Positions 45,778 through 54,517 of a DNA stretch of 64,000 nt are shown here, in pieces. Source of the stretch: Boletus sp. NGJ (taxonomy: Eukaryota; Basidiomycota; Agaricomycetes; Boletales; Boletaceae); NCBI GenBank assembly GCA_019096195.1, contig JAGTXK010000239.1:620001-684000 (forward strand), in the 5' to 3' direction. The notes under the pieces were generated by a model. That model had not been told where the DNA came from, made no database searches, and saw nothing but the letters and a program-made list of their open reading frames with translations. Numbering within the stretch: the first letter of the stretch is position 1; the number at the start of each line of letters is the position of its first letter. The translations under genes were made by a program, and so were the position numbers.

Positions 45778-46158
45778 GGTCGCTGGGCGGAAAGGCACGG
45801 TGGACGGTGACCCAAGGTACGTCTCATTGCGGGTTATCTCGAGCTCCAAGGCCACGAGGCTGACCATCCGCAGGCGAAGTCAAGAAGCTCCTACCTCATG
45901 ATCTTCTGTGGTTCTCAAAGGCACCGCGCGGAGGGCGAAGTGGTGCAGCAAGAGTTTGGTGCGTTCGACACAAAGCTGTGGGAGGCGGTCGGAGAGATCT
46001 GGAAGAAGCCCGGGATCGAACAGGAGCAGCCCGTAGATCCTTGGGCTGTTATGATACAAGAGAGGGAATGGGACCTCCTGATAGACCCGGTTGAACGCAT
46101 GCAAAGGCTGGAGATGGGGGCCGTCGACTGGAAGCTCGACTTGCTACGGACGAGGTAG
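45778..46158 (+). pseudogene. 3' remnant of ELP1 (duplicated copy)
   Basis: Matches ELP1 from the end of exon 18 through the stop. The intron with its GTACGT donor and CGCAG acceptor is preserved. Relative to ELP1, the exon-18 part has lost about 65 bp between short repeats (GGTAGACG / GGTGGACG), and in the last exon three bases are inserted and two are lost, breaking the frame early in the exon. The remainder (QQEFGAFDTKLWEAVGEIW, KKPGIEQEQPVD, ending in TAG) is well conserved. It cannot encode Elongator function; it is a by-product of the tandem duplication. Confidence 0.85.
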
Positions 46159-46233
46159 CGTTATAGAAATGTGCCAGTTACGACACACGGTTCAAGGTGT
46201 TGCGAGTCGAAAGTAAAAGGCTTGGAGTGTACT

Positions 46234-46458
46234 GTTGTGGCCACTTGTAACTTACCTATAACGGGTAGACGACACTCGCGTCGTTCACCAGCGTAGGGCA
46301 AGCAATGCGACCGTCACCAGAGGTCGCCGTGCAGGCATTCCGAGCCCGCCGTTTGATGCCAAGGGCCCGTTGGAATAATGGTTCGCGATTAGAAACGAAC
46401 CGCTCGCGCTCTTGCGTATCGTCTTCCCAAATTCCGGGCTTCATTCCCTCCGGTCTGT
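46234..46458. other. 225-bp extra segment inside duplication unit 2
   Basis: Unit 1 reads ...GAGTGTACTCTCTGCCACGGAAT...; in unit 2 the same flanks are separated by 225 bp. It is GC-rich, non-coding as far as I can tell, and shows no clear terminal inverted repeats or target-site duplication. It may be an insertion in unit 2 or a deletion from unit 1. Confidence 0.6.
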
Positions 46459-47154
46459 CACGGAATACAATTTACAGGGTTCAATGGCTGACTCGCCAGT
46501 GTCAGTTGGCATCTGAATCTCCTCTACCGTTTGTTTGGGTATCATCGGTCCCGTTATGTAGGTCGTCGGTGTGTTCTCTAAGCTTTGACGTGGGCGGTTC
46601 AATACGGAGCCGGGCCGGCCCTTGTTCCAAAAACAGGTTCATGGGCAACGACTTTATTTGGCAAGTGTTGTAGTTGCCCGCCTTTCCTTCTCTCGCCTTC
46701 CCTTGGTCCCGACCATGCTCATTGTTCACGAATTCGCTCCAAGTGCCGCTTCATCGTCACCACCGCAACACCGCCCACACGAACTTTGCAGATAATTATA
46801 CCGTGTTGCTGATTTCGCCCCACGCATTGAAAGGGAGTGCCAAACTAGTGTCCGATATCGCACTCATTGCGAAAGACGCCACCAGGATGGGCTTTAGGAT
46901 ACGGGTGAGACGCGATTCCAGGACTTATGGAGCGTCGTGCTAAGAGAGCCGCGGATCATGTGGTTTTTGTGCGCAGTGTGTTGGACCGAGCAACTTGAAG
47001 TAGTAGAAGGTACGGTGATCGGTGACGTCGCGATTGACCCACCTCACTTACTTGAGCCCAGTGCTTGGGATTTGGTAGTGTGAACGGACTGGTGCGAGCA
47101 TGACAACGTGGGTAATCTCGGACAGTGAGGGAATAAGATCTGAGAGGTGAACAA

Positions 47155-47204
47155 GCTAACGTCCAAATTTGGTCTCAAATTGAATACCAAAATTGGATGT
47201 TAGC
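47155..47204. repeat. 50-bp imperfect palindrome upstream of peptide gene copy 2
   Basis: Same sequence and position (about 190 bp before the ATG at 47393) as the element at 44090-44139, although the surrounding non-coding DNA has diverged. Confidence 0.85.
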
Positions 47205-47264
47205 TTTATTGCCAACCCCGTACGGTAAGTGCAAAGAGAGACGTCGACAGCGCGTCGCGAGGAG

Positions 47265-47270
47265 TATAAA
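47265..47270 (+). promoter_or_regulatory. TATA box, peptide gene copy 2
   Basis: TATAAA about 128 bp before the ATG at 47393, in the same context (GAGGAGTATAAAGACACTTT) as copy 1. Confidence 0.7.
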
Positions 47271-47392
47271 GACACTTTAACGTTCTCCCCATTCTGGGCC
47301 AGACAAGCTACCGAGCTACTACTCCAATTGTTCAGAGCTCACATCGCACTTCCTCGCACACTTCAGAATAATAAACACATCCCAAAATCGAT

Positions 47393-47684
47393 ATGTACGC
47401 AAAGTTCACTCTCTTCTACCTTGTTGCTGCCTTGGTTGCGTTGGGTCAGTCATAATCCTGTCACATCTCTCAACTACACATTCTGACGTCGGGCAGCTTC
47501 CGCCTCGCCTGTCCCTGTCGCGGACCCCGAGGCCTTGATTGGAAATGCCGATGTCATCGCTGTCAGTGCTTTCCGGTGTTCTGTGCTCACATTCAAACTG
47601 ACTCGAGCCATCAAGCGCGAGCCCGCACCAGTAGCGGGAGATAGCAAGCGAACATGCAGTCACTATGCAGGGGGATGCATGTGA
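47393..47684 (+). CDS. Secreted prepropeptide with Lys-Arg (Kex2) sites and Cys-containing terminal peptide
   Basis: Exons 47393-47444 and 47497-47684, phase 1 across a 52-nt intron; 79 aa. Layout: signal peptide (MYAKFTLFYLVAALVALAS), pro-region starting ASPVPVADPEALIGNADV, then Lys-Arg, the spacer EPAPVAGDS, a second Lys-Arg and the ten-residue tail TCSHYAGGCM at the stop. The two dibasic sites would let the Golgi protease Kex2 release the spacer and tail. The out-of-frame relic in copy 1 has ACGRYGEGCL in the same place, so Cys-x2-Tyr-x2-Gly-Cys (C-x-x-Y-x-x-G-C) is kept while other positions vary, a pattern of a mature secreted peptide closed by a disulfide. I do not recognise a family. 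It has a TATA box and an upstream palindrome. It is not a CaaX pheromone. Confidence 0.65.
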
Positions 47685-48015
47685 TCGATCATTCAGCTTC
47701 GTGACTGCAAATTTCCTCTCTGTTCAAAGATCGAGGCCCGTTCCAACTTTCTTGTGGTTCATCCTGGTTGACGATGAACGTCGCCCCTTTCTTTCACGTA
47801 TTTTATTAGGAGTTGCTCGACTGTATCATTGGCTGATAGATCCTGTATCGTTATACGTAGGCTCGAGGATTCGATGTAGCTTTTACCCAAAGGACAGATT
47901 TTCTGAATGGAAAAGGGTTTAGAGAAAGACTTGGAGTGACTCGAACACTTTTTAAATGACCAAGAACGACCAACCCAGGTCGAGGCAGAGTCAAATCTTT
48001 CACGTTTGCCTAGTC

Positions 48016-50360
48016 TCACTTGCGGAAACGAGCAGAGACCAGTTTTAGCTGTACTGTCACTAGGCGGTAGTACGTACGGATTTTTCCTTGACGACTTTAA
48101 CAAGCCGTCGTCGTTGCTGCATCAGTGGCTGTGTCGCTCTCAGTTTGTTTCCGTGACGCTGATGCTTTGTCTTGACAAGAACTCTTCAATCCTTGTCCCT
48201 CTCTTTGGTTCTGAACCTGGCTCGACCGGGCGCCTTCTCGTATGTGCTGCACGGGCTCGGCAACCTGGAAGAAGTCCACATTACGGCTAGATTTAACATG
48301 GGGGTGTTTTTGACATACTCCGACCGACTGAAGTCACTGTCTCGACCAATGCTAGACTACACGCCACCTTGCAGTGAACCGTCTTCCAGTCAAGCCATAC
48401 CTCTTGGAAAAAGTGTTCCGACAGGATGTATATAATATAAGGAACCTGCGCTGGGCTCGCTCATCGTCTATACGGAACGCTTTGGTGATCACTCCGAGTA
48501 TCGCAACGAACCGGACGCTCGAGCGATGAGCAGATGCTTTCCAAAGGAAGCAGCGCGTTTGACTCGCATACGGTCCGCGGGTCGTTGTAAAAAAAAAAAA
48601 AAATCAGCCTTTTCAATAGAGCTAAGGCTTCAGCGCTCTGACGCTTAGCCCAACCGCTCGCTCTACGCATTATTCGACAGGATCCCAACGTGGGCCCACA
48701 CCTCCTCCCTCCGGTTTCCTACACGGAATACCGGTTCTAGATCCTGTTAGCTGCGGAAATCGGATGTTCATCCACGCCACGTGGACGACGCGATGTGCCT
48801 GGAGTCTTTCTGACCGTAGTGTACTGTTGGTGGTGCCAACCAAGTCTATGCTACATCCAAAGTGAAGGATAGGACACATCACATGTCGCGCCTGATGTCT
48901 TGCCTTGGTTTCAGGACTAGGCTGGCCTGGTACCCACGCGTGTATCGTTTCGCTGTTCATCGGGAGACAAGTTGCTAAAGTGGACGAGTTGATACGGTTT
49001 CGGTCCCAAGGCACACCGTTGTTTCACCGTGACTCGTTACGGCTCACCTTTCCACAACGGTACTCAAAAGACCGCGGGCCCGGGCCTGCGAGAGTCGGCC
49101 CTTTCACAAACGGACGATCCACGTTGAACGGAGTCGCGTAGACATTCATCGACCTCGGTTTAACTCCTATGCGAACTCGCACATGACACATAGGGCCCAG
49201 CCCTTGGGTTTCACGGCGTCGAGTCTTTGCTCGATATGATCTCGCTCATCGAATTGTTTCCACACACAAGGTCGCTGGAATCATCCTCCGAGGAGCGCAT
49301 GCCAAGTCAACGCCAAGATGGGGAAGCTTTGTGGCGGCGTCCCCCCCGAAAGAAAAAGGACGTCGGGTTCCTCTTTACTCGTCCCCGAGTCCGTCGTGGC
49401 ACGCAGGTGACGAACGGACGTTTATGCAACGTGACAACCAACGTATCTTGGTCTCTCTCTCTCACGCTCCGCGGTAACGCATATACGAATTACCCAGTTT
49501 CGGCGGTGGGGTACTTGGATCAAAACGTCGCCCGGCCCGTTACCTCGGCGAGATCTCGGATGAGACAGAGGACCGACACAAGAAGGAGGAACCGTGCGGT
49601 CGAGTACGACATGCGTTGTGGCGACCGATCGTTGGAAAGCAGTTCGCACTGCTACGTCATTCCCCACCGTGTTTGGCCGACGAACACGACGACTTGTTGA
49701 GACGCCGCCCATCAGAACGTAGTTCTTTTTGAAAAAGGGCATACATGAGGGTATATGTTCTGTTGAACGACAAGACCAAAGCGCGCTGCGGTCCTCGCGT
49801 GCTTGGGAAAACAAAAAGGGAGAGAGAGCGGACGTGACAAAAGAGACCCTAATCCAATCCTCCGCTTTCCATGGAAAAAACAAAACAAAACAAAACACTG
49901 GTCCTCGACTCTCTCTCTCTCTCTCGAGTACAGATCTGGTCATCTGATCATCCAGGGCCCCAGCTAGATCGAGATGAGTCTCCCATTCGATATTGACAGA
50001 TTTCGTAGATCGGGGTATTATATAAGAAATCCAGGGCACACGGGTCTGTGTGCATATTTCCAGGTCGTCAAAGGGGGTACCATGAATACATTGTCGATAG
50101 CAGACATTAGATGCGATTGAATGAGTCTGAAAGCGTGAGCGATCCGAGCGGTGCGCGACAGAGAGTGAAAACAGAGATGGAACAAGACGATGTGGTGTCA
50201 GCACGGTGTCAGTAGCAAGCTTGGCATGTGCCATGGATATCGTCTGTATGATCACGCGGGGGGATCATCGGTCGGGCATGTTGTCAAACGCTTCAACATC
50301 GGCTATATCTGCAAAATAGAGTTAAGGCACGTATGACGAGGAGAACCTAATATATTTCAC
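48016..50360. other. Gene-poor region
   Basis: About 2.3 kb without a gene I can support. Long open frames exist (for example 277 codons on the minus strand, 49422-50255) but their composition looks random. Simple repeats: A15 at 48589-48603, A/C-rich run near 49877-49896, (CT)n near 49908-49924. No transposase or reverse-transcriptase signatures seen. Confidence 0.5.
48604..48666 (-). other. Structured sequence next to a long oligo-T (minus strand)
   Basis: On the minus strand TAGAGC and GCTCTA (48665-48660 and 48622-48617) and GCTAAG/CTTAGC can pair, and the structured segment is followed by 15 T. This is what a small RNA-polymerase-III transcript could look like, but no tRNA cloverleaf can be drawn and the A15 could be a chance homopolymer. 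Confidence 0.25.
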
Positions 50361-52309
50361 CTATTGGTGACCGGAATATCCGAATCTTTGGATAGGACGA
50401 TCAGCTGGGGAAATACACCTCAAAAGGTGCCTTACATAAGGATGCAGCGTGGTCGCATGACCTTCTGAGCGTGACCGCACCAGACTCCTTGAACGCTGGT
50501 CAAACACATATGACTCGGAGCTGGGCGTTTCAACATCGTGAGTATGCCATGCTTGCATTCGGAAGTTGCCTTCGAGCGAATTGGGGCGCGCGGCGTTGGA
50601 CGGATCCTCCGGTTCGTACTCGGGCGATGCATCATGTCCCGAATCTGATGAATGCGGTTCCGAAGGTGCCCGAAAGACGGGCATGACCTGGTTCTTTGGA
50701 GAGGCGGGGCGCTGGTTCGAGTTGGCCGGCGGGCGGTTCAGGTCGACGGACGAGGGTGATTTCACGACAGCAATGACGGTGTACCCGAGTTCTTCCATCA
50801 GCGAGCGAGGGAAGAAAATCTATAACATTTTCAGTACACGAATTACACGGAGAGGGCGGGGACGACATACGAGTAGAGTTATCGCAGACGAGACGAATGA
50901 ACCGATGCCTCCAATCATCAACAAGAAGTCTAACCAGCACCGTTATTGACCCCATTCTGTCGACGAGCGACAGGACTTACCCGGCCAGAATCTGCACAAG
51001 GAACTAAGAATGTGACTTTGTAGAGGGCACATCAAACACTTACGCGCTGTTGTTGATCGAGTGACTCCCTTGTACGCCATCTAGGGATAATACAAACAAC
51101 GGAATAGAAAACAAGAAGCGATAGATCATACGTCCAACCTAGATCCGCAAGGTTAGTTAATTGAGAGCGAGCATGGACAGGATATACTCACGTTAAGCTG
51201 GTAAAAGTAGACAAGACGAAGAACTACATTAGGAGCAGCTCCGTCGTCCTTTACGCGGCGAATAAATGCAGGGAATCGCGAGAGGACGTAAAGGAAGGCC
51301 AAAGATGTTGCAGTAGAAGCCGAAGATCCGACTAGAAGCGTCCAAGCAAGGCACTAGAGCAGTCACATGAACATCATTGAGTTTTGTCAAGGAAAAACCC
51401 AATAGGGTTACCGAGTCGAGTTGTCTCCGCGAGACAAAGGTCGTGAGTGGCATCCCGATCAAGGCGAGCAATGTGCCTGGCACCGCGCAATCAGCGAATC
51501 AAACTTTTTCGAAGCAAGTAAGCAAGGGCAAATACCCCAACGCCAGAATCTGAACTCTCCGCTTTTGAACCATAACCTTGTGGCAGGGCCTTGATTTTGG
51601 AGGAATAGCCAGAAAGCGAACTCTGTGCGGCACATGACAGTCAGCGGAGTGCGAGGAGACGATTGAGAGCGGGCTTGCCTTCGAGGTGTGTGACACTGGA
51701 TACGAGGTGATGTTTGAACGATCAGTAGAAGAAGGAGAGGGAGGACGGACAGTTCACAACCCCACGCAACGCTGAGGACGAGCAAGAGCGGGAGTAGCCA
51801 TTTTTTGTTTTGAGCCGCGTAATACTCGAGGGGGACAGGCGTTACTGGGAGAGGCGATCAGCGGAGAGACGGAAGAGATGGAGGGCAGGCTCACTCTGTC
51901 CGCCGGGTATCGTCATAAAACCTGGACCGAGGGTAAGGGAAGCGGCGCAAGGCGAGGTTGATGGAAACGCACCTTCTTGGAACTTGAAGTAAGTGAACGC
52001 GACGCCAAAGCAGACGAGACAGCTGAGGGTTGCTAGGTAAGTGTACTGGCAAAGAGGGTAAGAAGAGGAAGCAGCAAGGGAGAGTGGGAAGCGCACGCTC
52101 ATGAAGCGCTTGAATGCGCCGGGCTTCCTGCCGGACTGGTGCCAATTGAGGCACTGGAACCTGTCGTAGCTCCATAGATGGTAGAGGTGGAAGGAGAAGA
52201 ACTGGGAGTCGTGATGAGAAAGGTGGAGTTATTGAGGGGGGTAGGAGGGACTAACCAAGGTGGAGAGAATGGACCAGAGAAGGTAGGCAGTCGGGGAACC
52301 ACCTGGCAT
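50361..52309 (-). CDS. Polytopic membrane protein, conserved in Agaricomycetes
   Basis: Thirteen exons: 52309-52256, 52201-52097, 52045-51973, 51921-51895, 51844-51751, 51695-51679, 51622-51536, 51476-51412, 51353-51192, 51138-51044, 50991-50981, 50929-50871, 50819-50361; 435 aa. About seven hydrophobic segments can be seen (AYLLWSILSTLFFSFHLYH, YLATLSCLVCFGVAFTYF, KKWLLPLLLVLSVAWG, EFAFWLFLQ, TLLALIGMPLTTFV, LAWTLLVGSSASTATSLAF, IYRFLFSIPLFVLSLDG, FLLMIGGIGSFVSSAITLL), then a Ser/Pro-rich cytoplasmic tail from about residue 290. Motifs WSYDRFQCLNW, GAFKRFMS and ELVTHLEEF recur in a family of uncharacterised basidiomycete membrane proteins. Exons 6 (17 nt) and 11 (11 nt) are tiny, and the intron after exon 6 has a GC donor; both are required to keep the motif ELVTHLEE. 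The C-terminal end of the tail is less certain. Function unknown. Confidence 0.78.
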
Positions 52310-52535
52310 GGGGGAGGATGAGTTGGGGGATGAGAGCGGCGGAGAAGGAGGGAGAGAAAGAGAGTAAATAGACTTATAATTATTTGTGGCAGGTTCCCCG
52401 CAAAGATGCAGTGTCGGGGCATGATCAATCCCGATCGCCGAGCTTGCGCCATTCAAAACCGTTTCAACAGCCAAATCTCCGCTCAGCATCAGTCTCATTC
52501 TCGTCCTAATCATACAACCGTTTCACTGCTACTGT

Positions 52536-53867
52536 CTAAACAATCTTGACCGTAATGGCTGCGCTCTTCTCGACAACCTCATCAAAGATGTTGATGTTCC
52601 ACTTTGGGTCGTACGTCACGGGCGTGTTGTACCTGAAACAAGATCAACCAACGAAATAGCTCCCAGTCCAAACAGCGCACCGTCGGACGTTGCCCCGTCC
52701 AATTGCTGTCACCTGTTCATACTCTTCCTTGCTCAACTCGACTTGCTTAAAGTTGGAGATGATACGGCCTGACAGAACATCATACTCGATTATCTCGAGA
52801 CGACACGTATTACGTACCCTCTTGGACACTCTTGGGGATGACAGAATACCCACGGTAAGCGCCCCAGGCAATCACCACTTGGGCAGGGGTTGCACCGAGG
52901 CTCTTGGCGACCGATTGGACAACAGGGTGCTCAGTGAGCATGGGAACACCGACCACTGATGTGACGACTTGAGCAAAAATCCCTCTGCAGGCCGAAGCGA
53001 AAGACGCACAGTTGTTTCCGAGAGGGCTGTAAGCCGTCAGGTGGATCTGTTTCTCCGCGCAGTACGCGACGAGATCGTCTTGCGGAAGGAGAGGGTGGGC
53101 CTCGATTTGGTTGGCCGCCTAAGCATGTGACCGGATAAGCACCGAGTCGGAAGAACCTTAAGGATCACGCACCGGAACAACCCCAGTAGCATCAATAATG
53201 CCCTGGAGTTGAGCTACGGTGAAGTTCGAGACACCGATTGCCTTGACCTGGACAAGAAATGAGTCTAGTTCCGGATGGGATCGCACATATAGAGTACCTT
53301 TCCCGTCTCGCGTAGTTTGATCATGGCCCTCCAGGTGTCAACGAGGGACGTTTTTGTGTCGAGTTCGACCTCGCCCGTGGACTGGTTCACAGGGCTGAGA
53401 CCCTTTCCGGGCGCGAACGCGACGGGCCAGTGGACGACTGGTTTGTAACGAATCAGCAAAAAGGGTGGCTATATGCGTGCCGTACGCACGGTAGAGATCG
53501 AGGTAATTGAGACCGAGTTGCTCCAGGGTCTCGTCGAGGGCAGCCTCGACGAGACGAGGCTGGTGAGAGGAATTCCAGAGCTTGGAGGTGATGAAGAGCT
53601 CCTCGCGAGAGACGACGGAAGGGATGACTTTCTTGAGGGCACGACCGACTTCGTCTTGGTTTTGGTATATCCTAGCTAGGTCGAGGTGACGATAACCGTT
53701 TCGGACGGCGATCTCGACCTGAGTGGGCGGAATCAGGCGAGATCGGCGACAACGATAAGATAACTAACCGCATTTTCGACTTCATTTGGCTTCGAGAGCC
53801 ACGTCCCGAGACCAATCTGGGGGATGGTCGCACCGGTGTTGAGAGGGAGAACTTTTCCAAGGGACAT
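52536..53867 (-). CDS. Aldo-keto reductase (Gcy1/Gld1-like)
   Basis: Eight exons: 53867-53769, 53718-53490, 53437-53298, 53247-53173, 53118-53010, 52955-52818, 52768-52681, 52632-52536; 324 aa, standard for NADPH-dependent aldo-keto reductases. TIM-barrel family motifs are in order: [23 protein letters not shown] (catalytic Asp46 and Tyr51), [10 protein letters not shown] (Lys79), DLYLVHWPVAF (His112), [32 protein letters not shown], and the NADPH-binding PKSVQEGRIISNF. The closest known relatives reduce glyceraldehyde and similar aldehydes and serve glycerol metabolism or detoxification; the precise substrate cannot be read off. All introns are 48-54 nt. Confidence 0.93.
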
Positions 53868-54517
53868 GTCAAGGTCAAGGCAAGATGCACAAGAACATTA
53901 TCCTCCGAGTCTCCCCCGTTTTATACTTGTTGCGGTCCGACTACCCGCTCGGCCCGGATGTGATCGATGCAAGGCGGGCTCCGTTGCACGCGGGACTCCG
54001 GGAAATTCAACTAATCATAGATACACCTAGCTTGGTCTTGGCTGGACTCTGTGCAATATAGCTGGAGGCGACACTTTCCATGACAGTATTCGCGACTGGT
54101 AGGCAAAAAGTTCAGATCAGACGACTCCCGTGTGGTGGGCAGGATACCAGTCACGACAAAACTTCGGTCATTCTCCGGGGTCTTCTTAGCCGAGCAAATC
54201 CAGAGACTTGCGAACGACTTCACGAGTCAATGATATTGCTGTAATCTCAATATTGTGCGAGAAAAAAAAAAAAAAAAAGGAAGAGCGAACGACGTTGCAG
54301 AATCCAAACAGATGTAGTCCCGGTTTCCATCGAGAACGTTGCGCGACATGTCTGCAAAGGACACGACCAATTCGAAGGGATGTTTCAGTTGAACCACAGA
54401 TTCGAATGTTTCCTTTGTTCCACATTCCGGTTACGGGCGGAGATTGAATTAGGCACCTGGTCCCGCTCGCCCCACAGCGTCACTGGACTTGCGTCGCGCT
54501 TAGCGCGCTCAGCGACC
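53868..54517. other. Divergent intergenic region
   Basis: About 650 bp between the reductase and SPT7 starts. It includes an A17 tract (near 54262-54278) and no supported gene. Confidence 0.5.

Larger units (their letters stand above)
45775..48015 (+). repeat. Tandem segmental duplication, unit 2
   Basis: Second copy of the block at 42890-44985. It starts within sequence equivalent to the end of ELP1 exon 18 and ends at ACGTTTGCCTAG. It differs by a ~65-bp deletion in the ELP1 part, a 225-bp extra segment at 46234-46458 and many small changes. Confidence 0.85.

Noticed and set aside
47393-47684. Interpretation of the peptide precursor as a basidiomycete mating pheromone
   Set aside because: Pheromone precursors end in a CaaX box with Cys at the fourth position from the end; here the last Cys is the penultimate residue. 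A signal peptide is also atypical for pheromone precursors.
42890-48015. Duplication as a transposon or LTR-type element
   Set aside because: Units carry host ELP1 exons and a host-type gene; no reverse transcriptase, integrase, transposase, terminal repeats or target-site duplications are visible.
48541-48600. tRNA-like stretch with CGCGTTTGACTCGCA and GGTCCGCGGGTCG
   Set aside because: No seven-base acceptor stem or proper anticodon loop (position 33 is not T) can be drawn on either strand.
49422-50255. 277-codon minus-strand open frame in the gene-poor region
   Set aside because: Composition looks random (no domain, no repeat, many Arg/Ser from GC-rich antisense-like codons) and there is no supporting splice or promoter pattern.
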